Position numbers and translations under genes: made by a program | Shown here: positions 56,164 through 64,000 of the stretch, piece after piece | Layout: every line of letters begins with the position of its first letter | Numbering within the stretch: position 1 is the first letter of the stretch | Notes under the pieces: model-generated | The model's database searches: none | What the model saw: the letters and a program-made list of their open reading frames with translations, nothing else | Told to the model about the DNA's origin: nothing | Source of the DNA: Megaustenia siamemsis | Lineage: Eukaryota; Mollusca; Gastropoda; Stylommatophora; Ariophantidae | Reading direction: 5' to 3' | Length of the DNA stretch: 64,000 bases | Assembly (NCBI GenBank): GCA_032433765.1 | Contig: JAVIAB010000051.1 | Coordinates: 78,586,244 to 78,650,243 of the forward strand

Positions 56164-56683
56164 ATGGCAGTGACCAGGGCATTCAACTGGTTGGAGTCAC
56201 AAGACTACACCCACGCATGTATACTGAGTGATTCGATGAGCATCATAAAAATAAGTGGAGGCGAGCTCTGTACGCATGCAATGGTTAGACTCATTGCAGA
56301 AGTCAAAAATGCGCAAGATTACCTTTGTCTATGTCCCTGGACATGCGGGAGTACGGGGAAATGAAAGAGCGGACAGATTGGCTAGCTGCGCTGTCGTTAA
56401 ACCGATGGATCGGGCGGACAGCATCAGTGCCCTCCGAGATGTGGGAAGAGCACAGGACTTCGACAACCACAAATCCACGTCACTCCTTCGGATGAAAGAG
56501 ATGGGGGTTAAGATGGGCACAGTCAGAAATGAGAAACTTAGTGGGCGTGTAAGAAGACTTATCAACCAACACAGAACTGGAGTCGTCAGTCGCTGGACAC
56601 TGCGAGACATGCTGAGGAGGAGATCTGAGCACCTATGGACATGTGCGGAGTGTAATGATGATGACCCGCTAATAACTCAATAA
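56164..56683 (+). pseudogene. LINE-A RNase H and C-terminal tail, two frames
   Basis: The first frame (56164-56364) encodes MAVTRAFNWLESQDYTHACI and then LSDSMSIIK, with a Glu upstream (TRVEAMAV) and Asp of RNase H. The second (56255-56683) encodes FVYVPGHAGVRGNERADRLA with the His and last Asp, then NEKLSGRVRRLINQHRTG, VVSRWTLRDMLRRRSE and HLWTCAECNDDDPLITQ. A frameshift between about 56250 and 56300 separates them. The Cys-Cys-His-like end may be a zinc-binding tail; inferred. Confidence 0.86.
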
Positions 56684-57043
56684 CTGAGGAGGGGATCTGA
56701 GCACCTATGGACATGTGCGGAGTGCAATGTTGATGACCCGCAAATAACCCAATAACTGAGGAGGGCATCTGAGCACCTATGGACATGTTCGGAGTGCAAT
56801 GATGATGACCCGTTAATAACTCAACAACTGAGGAGGGGATCTGAGCACCTATGGACATGTTCGGAGTGCAATGATGATGACCCGCAAATAACTCAATAAC
56901 TGAGGAGGGGATCTGCGCACCTATGGACATGTTCGGAGTGCAATGATGATGACCCGCAAATAACTCAATAACTGAGGAGGGGATCTGCGCACCTATGGAC
57001 ATGTTCGGAGTGCAATGATGATGACCCGCAAATAACTCAATAC
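56612..57043. repeat. 72-bp tandem repeat from the LINE-A 3' end, 6 copies
   Basis: Units start with ctgaggagg at 56612, 56684, 56756, 56828, 56900 and 56972. Each contains cacctatggacatgt and ends at ctcaata, i.e. the last codons and stop of LINE-A. A single-unit version lies at 37003-37086. Confidence 0.97.
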
Positions 57044-57239
57044 CACAGTAAACCCCTCGCGTATATTACTGAGTTTGTGCCCTATGTTCATATCGTCCTG
57101 TGTTAATGAACACTGTTCTGGTATAGTAATGAAAACATGTTATGAGTACCGTGTACGGTGATGTGATGATAAATAAGCACGTTTGATTAAAACAAGTGTA
57201 GAAAGATCCTTTTTGTGTTGATTTAGAAACAAAATATAA
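57044..57239. other. No recognisable feature
   Basis: AT-rich spacer after the LINE-A array. Confidence 0.4.
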
Positions 57240-57420
57240 AGGTAATCTCACTTATTTGGACACGTCATGGCAAGAGGACAAATAACATATTGTTACAACG
57301 GACAGGAGAGAAGGTATTAGTGACAAAGGTAGAAAGCGACATAAAAATAGACAGTTTAACAGTCTCTCATCGAAAGAGATCAATAGAGGGTTAACGAGAT
57401 CAAGGGTAGAAATGATGAAG
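57240..57420 (+). mobile_element. LINE-G-type fragment
   Basis: Encodes HLFGHVMARGQITY, then a VTTGQERRY-like block (frame-shifted). It continues to gagatcaagggtagaaatga, equivalent to the STIEMIN segment of LINE-G. It runs straight into the 24-bp array. Confidence 0.68.
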
Positions 57421-57765
57421 AGAATAACAATAGAAGTGATAAAGAGATCAGCAGTTGAAGTGATAAAGATATAAACAATATAAGCGATTAAGAGATTATA
57501 AGTTGAAGTGTTAAAGAGATCAACAGTAGAAGTGATAGAGAGATCAACAATAGAAGTGATAAAGAGATCAGAAGTTGAAGTGATAAAGAGATAAACAGTA
57601 GAAGTGATAGAGAGATCAACAATAGAAGTGATAAAGAGATCAGAAGTTGAAGTGATAAAGAGATAAACAGTAGAAGTGATTCAGAGATGAACAGCAGAAG
57701 TGATAAAGAGATCCAAAGTAAAAGTGATAAGAGATCAACAGTAGAAGTGATAGGAATTGCCAGGG
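57408..57765. repeat. 24-bp tandem repeat, about 15 copies, with 72-bp higher-order phase
   Basis: The unit contains agaagtgataaagagatcaa. A three-unit block repeats at 57541 and 57613. The unit resembles the LINE-G stretch ggtcaacaatagaaatgata (encoding RSTIEMI), and the array starts inside such a fragment. Confidence 0.93.
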
Positions 57766-57770
57766 ACATA

Positions 57771-58237
57771 AGTACGCGGCGAAATATGATGTTAGGTATG
57801 GGTCTGCTATGTTAATCCTGTTATTTGTGGTGCATCTGAAGAGATTATTATATACAGTTCTAAAAATCATGTAATCACGTGACGTCGTGAGGTGTATATA
57901 TTTTCCGCAACGGTTTGTTTCCTTCAATCTTGCCAGTAAGTGACCTTTGCTTTTCCCAATATTCAGCCACAAAGTTCAAATAGTTAACCGCGTTGGCATT
58001 GTTCCCTCGCGTTTGGCTTTTTGTGGCAAGGCGCTGTGCCAAGGAGTACGGGTTCGATCCTGCTTAAGACCATATATTGTTCTTTGTTGTTTTTTTTCTG
58101 TTGTTGATTATTTGTAATTTTTTTCCGAGTGCTGTAAACATACCTCTTCCACTGAATTGACTCACGAAGTTCAAGGCCATTCTTCTCTGATCTTCTTTCG
58201 CTTCCGTGGCCCTTTGGCTTCTATTATGAGCCTCAAA
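57771..58237. other. Mostly unrecognised; B-box-like word near 58050
   Basis: A GGTTCGATCC word with a GTGGCAAGGCGC-type word about 40 bases upstream lies at 58010-58065, on the plus strand. It might be a decayed tRNA-derived head, but no second copy or cloverleaf is visible. Confidence 0.3.
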
Positions 58238-58397
58238 GTTACACATTGAAACCCCGGTATTCGTACAAAATTCGTTCCTGGAACCTGTTCGAATTTAGAT
58301 TTGTACGAACACCGAATAATTTGTTCCGAATGAAATAATGTGTACTGTTCCATACTAAAGATGAATATTTATTTAAACTTTTATAGTAATAGTACAT
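58238..58397. other. Possible end of a pogo/Tigger-like DNA transposon
   Basis: cattgaaaccccggtattcg, then tacaaaattcgttcctggaa and tcgaatttagatttgtacga, resemble the tacgaattcg-rich terminal repeats of Tigger-type elements. A partner-like sequence in inverse orientation ends near 61177. This is resemblance only; no transposase is visible. Confidence 0.3.
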
Positions 58398-59005
58398 GCA
58401 GTTGTAGTTGTAGTTTGTCGAAGGCCCCGGTATCACAGCAAACGAATTAAAATCCATAATTGCTCAACCGCCCGTGCCAGTGGAATCATCTGAATTAACA
58501 TCTCATCTCATTGAAGGATCCAAACTAAGAAATATAGATTCAGTCCTCGTCATAGCAGCCACAGCAAACGCAAAAAGACATAAGGCTAGGTCGCACCGAA
58601 AGTGAACGCAGCCGAACTTGCCTTTGTCAAACAATATCACTATTCATCGTAAGTAAAGTACCCCCGTCACGCCAAGTGGTGTAAAGGGAAATATGGTGTT
58701 AGTGAGCCTATATTTTACAGACCTTCAGCACATGATTTTTTTGGATAATGTGGTCAGTATTACACCCGTGCTGCTTTACTTTCCCAGAAAAAATCCGGTA
58801 CCCATTTAAGGCTGGGTGAACCCGGAAGCCGTCGGTTGGGATCGAACCCTACCCCTTGTCCGTGGTAGTCCAGTTCACTAACCACTGAGCTATCGCGGCT
58901 CCCTATTCATCGTAAGCAATCAGAATATCGAAACACGATCCGGATGAAAAATACTGTCACGGTGTGCACAGTGCACTAAACTCAGTAGCTCCGGCAGCAA
59001 GTCGG
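58398..59005 (-). mobile_element. SINE-5, 5'-truncated, 10-bp TSD, split by SINE-1
   Basis: The TSD aatagtacat lies at 58388-58397 and 59006-59015. On the minus strand it begins ccgacttgctgccggagcta, so it lacks the first ~100 bases of the family. It ends with gttgtagttgtag-type repeats. SINE-1 interrupts it in the central attcatcgtaagcaat block. Confidence 0.9.
58654..58902 (-). mobile_element. SINE-1, full length, 14-bp TSD, nested in SINE-5
   Basis: Standard SINE-1 in minus orientation with A box TAGCTCAGTGG and B box GGTTCGATCCC. The TSD ctattcatcgtaag lies at 58640-58653 and 58903-58916. The host SINE-5 is contiguous across one TSD copy, so SINE-1 is the younger insertion. Confidence 0.96.
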
Positions 59006-59015
59006 AATAGTACAT

Positions 59016-59280
59016 ATACAGTACTTTATGTATAACAATGTACATAAAATCTCTAAAATAATAAATGTACATGAAATACTGACATTGTAAATGAAACTGG
59101 ACTTTAGTGAAGAGAGTGGATGGGTGGGGTGGAAAGTGTAGATGAGGATGTGTGGGATTATTGCTTTGGAGAGAAGACACTTTTCGTGTAAACATCAGGC
59201 AACCCTACTGGTGTTATTTTTCCTTATCTTTTCTGTTTATTTTTATTTGATGTACTAGAAGATGATTTAGCAGTAGGAAA
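59016..59280. other. No recognisable feature
   Basis: AT-rich spacer, no motif recognised. Confidence 0.4.
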
Positions 59281-59865
59281 ATATATAGTTCCCCCCGGGC
59301 CGAAGACAGCACATGGGCTGGAGGTCAAAGTTCTCCATAATTGATCATTTACTGCTGGCTCTTGAAAGGTCTTGGTTGCTTTTTAGTCCTATGTTTAAGC
59401 CTTCCCTAGTTGTTGTTCTGCATGGTGTATCTTTTGGTCTTCCTTGTTTTCTTTTACCAGACGATTTCCACACGAATGCCCGATGGGGAAGTCTTTCTTC
59501 ATCCATTCCTAGCACATGACCGATTATTTCCAACAGCCTCTATTCTATTAAGCTCAACACGTATTTTTGTTTAGTTTCGTGTCTTATCAGTTCGTTTGAA
59601 ATGTGTTATCTCCAATTTATTTTTGATGTTCTTCAGAGATATTTTTTTTCAAAAACATGTGATTTTCTCTCTAAAGTATGCGTGGATTTCCAGCTTTCAT
59701 ATCCATATCTCAGCACAGGAATCACACAGGAGTTGAACAGTCTAAGTAATTTACTGAGAACATAGGATCTTCACATGTTCTTCAGTTTGTTGAGAGCATT
59801 TGATGTTAGTGCAATGCGTGTCATGATTTCTCTGTTATGTCTCCATCTCTGAACATTTTTTTTCT
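59281..59865 (-). mobile_element. LINE-C-type 3' fragment
   Basis: Minus-strand blocks in order: MTRIALTSNALNKLKNM, LFNSCVIPVLRYGYESWKST, EIIGHVLGMDEERLPHRAF, SSGKRKQGRPKDTPCRTTTR. The 3' end has ccatgtgctgtcttcggccc, comparable to the LINE-C tail. Frames are broken. Confidence 0.82.
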
Positions 59866-59899
59866 ATCTAAATAGGTAACATTTGTAACCTTTTGTATA

Positions 59900-60645
59900 C
59901 AATTATTGGATTTGGGAAAATGCCTGGAACTGGGAAAATATTTGGAACTGGAAAAATATTGGGATTGGGAAAATGCTTGAAATTGGGAAAATGTTGGGAT
60001 TGGGAAGATGCTTGGAATTGAGAAAATGTTAGGATTGGGAAAATGCTTGGAATTGGAAAAATGTTGGGATTGGGAAAATGCTTGGAATTGGGAAAATGTT
60101 GGGATTGGGAAGATGCTTGGAATTGAGAAAATTTTGGGATTGGGAAAATGCTTGGAATTGGGAAAATGCTTGGAATTGGGAAAATGTTGGGAGTGGGAAA
60201 ATGCTTGGAATTGGGAAAATGTTGGGACTGTGAAAATGTTTGGAATTAGGAAAATATTGGGATTGGGAAAATGTTTGGAACTGGGAAAATTTTGGGATTG
60301 GGAAAATGTTAGGATTGGGAAAATGCTTGGAATTGGGAAAATGTTGGGATTGGGAACATGTTTGGAATTTGGGAAAATGTTGGGATTGAGAAAATGTTTG
60401 GAACTGAGAAAATATTGGGATTGGGAAAATGTTTGGAACTGGGAAAATGTTGGGATTGGGAAAATGCTTGGAATTGGGAAAATGTTGGGATTGGGAACAT
60501 GTTTGGAATTGGGGAAAATGTTGGGATTGAGAAAATGTATGGAACTGAGAAAATGTTGGATTTGGGAAAATGCTTGGAATTGGGAAAATGTTGGGATTGG
60601 GAAAATGCTTAGAATTGGGAAAATGTTGGGATTAGGAAAATTGAA
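59900..60645. repeat. 35-bp (17+18) tandem repeat, about 21 copies
   Basis: Alternating half-units gttgggattgggaaaat and gcttggaattgggaaaat. The 35-bp period was checked between 60061 and 60096. The 228-residue ORF at 60008-60694 (LGLGKCLELGKCWDWENAW) and its overlaps are repeat translations. Confidence 0.96.
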
Positions 60646-61177
60646 CTTAAAATTCTTTATTGAAACCCGTCCATCGATGTATATCTGCTTCTGACAACAG
60701 CTGAAAGTCTTCTAATAAATTGTTAACAACAATGTTATTGAACAGACTACCTCTCCAGATGTCCACGTCAATGGCAGGATGTCCATCCAACTCCGTTTTC
60801 TTTCCATTGCCAACATAGTTCTTTCATTTCAGCTGGGAAATGCTCGATTTATCATATTCTTCCCCTCCTACTGTGAAGAAGGTTCTTCAACTATTTCTAG
60901 CTGATCACTGTACAGCTCTTTTCGTTTTCCAGTGACTTGTAATTTTAGTACAAAGAATGTGTACGAAAACACAAAAGAACAAAGTAAAATAAACGCAAAA
61001 TAAAAATTGTTCTTACGTCAACTAAATCGTAACAAACGCAACATTCCTGGAACCACGGGACAGTGGAGACGGATTCCGGGACAACGTACAAAGTAGTAAA
61101 TAGAATTTTACTCGAAAACGTTGTACGAATTTCGAGTTATACAAGTAGAGGGGTTTGTGAGTATATGGGTTCCACTG
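60646..61177. other. Unrecognised; right end resembles a Tigger-like terminus
   Basis: The right edge reads gagggg, gggttccactg with tta/tgtacgaatttcgagttat further left. Its rc cagtggaaccca...cgaaattcgtacaac resembles Tigger-type termini, and TA follows at 61178. The rest holds nothing recognised. Confidence 0.35.
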
Positions 61178-61344
61178 TATCCAAATGTTTATAGTCAATA
61201 TCGTTGGTGAGAATCTCGCCTGTCAAAGTTATGAGTCAATACCGAAACCCTTCGGCCCTTCTGATATGTCTCCTCAAGGGAAACATAAAATACCAGAACT
61301 TAAGGAAAATATAACAGGAATTATGAAAAAAGGTACCTAATCAG

Positions 61345-61505
61345 ACACAGAAAGAAAACACATAGCAGAAAAAAACATAAACACGATACCTACCCACAGG
61401 ACTCTTGGTCCCACATATACACAGATGGCTTTGCTACATTTGCCACCAGAAATGGAGGGGGTGGTGTGTTCTTGGCGCTGAATAACAAGGCTGAGAAATG
61501 AATAC
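61345..61505 (+). mobile_element. LINE-J fragment with RNase H start
   Basis: Encodes DSWSHIYTDGFATFATRN followed by GGGGVFLALNNKAEK. IYTDG...GGxGV is the N-terminal RNase H motif, with the first catalytic Asp. It differs from the LINE-A version (VIYTDGSVIHQRS). Truncated at a TGA. Confidence 0.65.
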
Positions 61506-61514
61506 AAATTTTCT

Positions 61515-61740
61515 AAAAATAAAAACGGTATAAAAAAGCTTTACGTAATAAAAAAAAGATTTAAGTAATAGGTGGACACCACAAGTTAGAACAACGTTTC
61601 GGCTCAATAGGCCTTCAGAAGAAACAAATTTACAAAACACACAAAGTAGTGTAAAAACGTAGGACAATATACAAACATAGAGTAAAGCTTTAACCATACG
61701 GTTTTTTTTCCTATTTTGTTTTCTATATTTATTTTTCATT
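61515..61740 (-). mobile_element. Element Y, copy 1
   Basis: The reverse complement has tttcttctgaaggcctattg, then agccgaaacgttg, and further on ttacgtaaagctt and ataccgttttt. The same ordered blocks occur at 63150-63320. The ctgaaggcctaytgagccga plus aacg signature is typical of certain Penelope-like elements as I remember them. No protein of that class is visible. Confidence 0.55.
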
Positions 61741-62029
61741 TCTCTTTATGCAAGGCGTCTGCTTGAGTTTGACAACGTTTAACAGTTTTTTTAAAAAACT
61801 GGAAAGAAAATCTTTGAAAGTAATCGACATTTGATGAAGCTGAGATGAGAGAATTAGCACAAAGGAAAAAGAAACAATCCATACATGTGAATCATACAGC
61901 CACTTCATCACGATAATGTCTGCGTCTACACACAATTTGTGTCTTAACGTTCGTAGTACGATTACTTGATATTCTTTTCAGCTCTTGCATATTTGAGTGC
62001 AACCAAGGCTGCTTAGAGGAAGTCATGCT
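61741..62029. other. No recognisable feature
   Basis: Spacer. The short ORF on minus (61729-61935) has no recognised domain. Confidence 0.4.
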
Positions 62030-62510
62030 GCGCTTTATACACGCAAAGACATACACATGCATACAATACACGTACCGACAGCACTACATACACTCGCGTG
62101 CACGACGGCGTGTGCACGCACACGCAGACAATCACGTACATACATAAATATATACACACGCACACACGAGCAAAAATACACGTGCAAGCACGCACGTACA
62201 TATATACATACATATACATACATATACACGCTCACACACACGTATGCGTACATACATACAAGCCTACAAAGATAAATACATACATACATACATGCATACA
62301 TGCATACATACATACATACATACATACATACATACATACATACATACATACATACATACATACATACATACATACATACATACATACATACATACATACA
62401 TACATACATACATACATACATACATACATACATACATACATACATACATACATACATACATACATACATACATACATACATACATACATACATACATACT
62501 ACATATATAC
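62030..62510. repeat. (ACAT)n microsatellite with CA-rich, acgca-variant left flank
   Basis: Irregular acacgcacac and acatacat from 62030 to 62275. Near-pure acat from about 62276 to 62497. The HTYI, CMYV and similar ORFs are artefacts. 62511-62718 holds nothing recognisable. Confidence 0.97.
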
Positions 62511-62731
62511 ATACATTTGACCTCCTATGTCTTCACATCACTTGGGAGCAGAGAAGCGCCGATCTTCAATATCAAATGTCAATGCCAAAGTAGTTCTGAC
62601 GGCAGAACTATACGACCAGTGAAAAAGCCTCTTTCCTCTTGCGTCTTTTTTTCTACTAACTCTGACGTCATTTCCAAACTTCTCTTGTTAATATAAATAT
62701 ATAATAATGTAGAACCCTTCAAACTGTTTTG

Positions 62732-62995
62732 TGAGCCGCGATAGCTCAGTGGTTAGTGAACTGGACTACAAAGGACAAGAGGTAGGGTCGATCCCACCCG
62801 ACGGCTTCCGATTCACCCAGCCTTAAATGGGTACCGGATTATTTTTTTTTTCTGGGAAAGTAAAGTGGCACGGGCGTGATATCGACCACATTACCCCAAA
62901 AAATCATGTGTCGAAGATCTGTACAATTTATGGTCACTAACACCATATTCCCTATACGCCAATTGGCGGGACGGGGGTACCTTTTTTTTATTTTA
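62732..62995 (+). mobile_element. SINE-1, full length, 13-bp TSD
   Basis: Head gagccgcgatagctcagtgg; the B box is slightly damaged (gggtcgatccc, one T lost). The 3' end is caattggcgggacgggggta and a T-rich tail. The TSD tcaaactgttttg lies at 62719-62731 and 62996-63008. Confidence 0.95.
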
Positions 62996-63149
62996 TCAAA
63001 CTGTTTTGACCCTCCCATTGAGTGGTCAACTACTCCGCGTCTCCTGCACTACTCGTTCATTTTCTTTCTGGCCACATCGCTGCATAGAGGGCAGACTTTT
63101 TAAATTTGTATTTCTCATTCTAGTTCTAATTTATTATACTCTAGATGCT

Positions 63150-63320
63150 TCATTACTAGTTAGCTATGTAGGACTAATGCTATTTACTTACATATCTGTA
63201 TATGTGTGTTGTTTGTTTATTCCTGCTGAAGGCCTACTGAGCCGAAACGTCGATCAAATGTGCGTCGTCCATGAATTACGTAAAGCTTTAACGATACCGT
63301 TTTTTTTTAATCATTTCACC
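63150..63320 (+). mobile_element. Element Y, copy 2
   Basis: Contains tattcctgctgaaggcctac, tgagccgaaacgtcg, then attacgtaaagctttaacga and taccgttttttttt. It matches the inverse of 61515-61740 block by block. Left boundary uncertain; 63009-63149 has no separate feature. 63321-63660 holds nothing recognised. Confidence 0.55.
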
Positions 63321-63669
63321 TGCTAATTTACCTCGGGATGCTTTAGATTTCCTTATTGCTGGTTGAGGCATATAAGCAATTTCTTATCAACAGTCTCACT
63401 TGCTACCGAACACGTCTTTTCCTCAATAATTGTTATCGTGTTTGGATGCAAATAGTGGTCACTTTCAGATATGTTACGAAATCGTCACATTTCTTAGAAA
63501 ATTATGTAACCGCTTCAAATGTATTTCCACTATTCTCATTAGTGGTTAAACCGCTAAATAAATGCCAGGTTACACAGACAGTGAGATCCATTATACAAGA
63601 TACCAATAAAATATTTGCTTGTTTTTTGTTGCTCATTTTTCTAATATGCCCCAACCACCTTAATCCTTT

Positions 63670-63765
63670 GTACTCTCTCACACAAACACGCGCACTAACA
63701 CACGAACATACATACACACGCGCAAACACACGCACAAACACACACACGCACACACACGTGCATAT
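63670..63765. repeat. Impure (CA)n microsatellite
   Basis: cacacaaacacgcgcac-type units to tgcatatata. The ORFs on both strands are artefacts. Confidence 0.9.
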
Positions 63766-63814
63766 ATAACTGCAGTTGTGATAGTACATAACCTTATCGA
63801 CGTTGTTAACTTCA

Positions 63815-64000
63815 ATCATCATCATTAAGTGCCGTCTTCGCATCGAAGATTGGCTACCATGGAGAACCATTCCGCTCTGTCTCTTGCTTTGATAGTTCAG
63901 GGTGTCATAGGCTGACTTGTCCATCTTTTGATGTTACTCGTCCATGTTAGTAGTCTTGGTCTGACTCTGCCTCTTTTACCTTGTATTTTCTCTTCCAAGA
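63815..64000 (-). mobile_element. LINE-D 3' end, cut by window edge
   Basis: Begins (left) with a catcatcatc tail at 63815-63828. It continues with sequence whose rc matches the WRSMVANLRCGD, TWTSNIKRW and EGKIQGKR end of LINE-D (compare 45940-46200). It has tagtagtcttggtc where other copies have tagtcttggt, a small insertion. It runs off the right edge. Confidence 0.9.

Larger units (their letters stand above)
52795..57043 (+). mobile_element. LINE-A (endonuclease + RT + RNase H), nested and internally deleted
   Basis: The endonuclease domain starts LILQETLLGDRTVNDPGF, then RGQAILVRNN-like sequence, VVVNVY, VIFCGDFNARGDQWSN and VSVDLVYLNDVRATRMATRT with FIDMALVSS. Next come a linker, then the catalytic FADDILVYRQG near 55168; the earlier RT motifs are deleted. 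The RT C-terminus (IDRLEKIQNEAMRIILG) is followed by RNase H and the WTCAECNDDDP end. LINE-C (53029-54198) and SINE-1 (54362-54611) interrupt the endonuclease. Its last 72 bases are amplified six-fold. The domain order fits an I/Jockey-related group with RNase H; clade not assigned. Confidence 0.9.

Noticed and set aside
57990..58070. tRNA-derived SINE head near a GGTTCGATCC word
   Set aside because: Only one B-box-like word, no A box with proper spacing, no second copy and no TSD.
60008..60694. 228-residue ORF rich in LGLGKCLELGKCW
   Set aside because: Translation of a 35-bp tandem repeat; the reverse strand is similarly open.
62035..62696. HTYI and CMYV ORFs
   Set aside because: Translation of the ACAT microsatellite.
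63222..63260. Confirmed hammerhead ribozyme in element Y
   Set aside because: The ctga...gaaac words are present, but the bases after ctga deviate from the conserved core and flanking stems were not established. Kept only as a question in the findings.

Overview
Organism and overall nature. This is AT-rich eukaryotic DNA made almost entirely of repeats. No bacterial or viral operon, rRNA gene, CRISPR array or convincing host protein gene can be supported. The content is: many degenerate non-LTR retrotransposon (LINE) fragments, at least four tRNA-headed SINE families or copies plus several SINE-like elements, and about twenty-five tandem arrays or microsatellites. It best fits an invertebrate of lophotrochozoan type, probably a gastropod mollusc. 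That assignment is inference from the repeat style, not from a marker gene.

Names used here are local. LINE-A has endonuclease, reverse transcriptase (RT) and RNase H and ends in a WTCxECNDDDP motif. LINE-B is an RT element with a GAA-rich tail. LINE-C has an ATAG-type tail. LINE-D ends in MVANLRCGD and a GAT tail. LINE-E, F, G, H, I, J and K are further types recognised by their RT C-terminal ends. SINE-1 to SINE-4 have tRNA-like heads. SINE-5, SINE-6 and SINE-X are short retroposons without a clear tRNA head.

Layout. 1-7.7 kb: three satellites, dominated by a 6-kb 37-bp array with a tandemly duplicated 2,039-bp block. 7.7-24.2 kb: LINE and SINE fragments, a 0.5-kb TATC microsatellite, and 42-bp, 28-bp, 38-bp and pentamer arrays. 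24.2-29.1 kb: the two best LINE-B copies, one on each strand, with a SINE-2 beside the second. 29.6-38.4 kb: LINE-H, LINE-I, LINE-B, LINE-C and LINE-D fragments between 40-, 49-, 30-, 48- and 63-bp arrays. 39-40.4 kb: the longest stretch without a recognised repeat. 40.4-47.3 kb: LINE-F derivative, SINE-4, a 1.7-kb 22-bp array, and a cluster of LINE-D fragments. 48.4-57.8 kb: SINE-5, LINE-G, LINE-K, SINE-3, then the 4.2-kb LINE-A copy invaded by LINE-C and by SINE-1. 58-64 kb: SINE-1 nested in SINE-5, more LINE fragments, an ACAT microsatellite, and a LINE-D that runs off the window.

How it works together. Many insertions have target-site duplications (TSDs) that can be read directly, so the order of insertion can be reconstructed in several places. 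Two themes recur. First, several tandem arrays are amplified pieces of the LINE fragment they abut (LINE-A, D, F, G and H). Second, the non-autonomous elements share ends with LINEs: LINE-F 5'+3' ends only, SINE-X with the LINE-C tail, and SINE-3 and SINE-4 with a common central domain and tail under different tRNA heads. Coordinates, periods and identities were counted by hand from the sequence.
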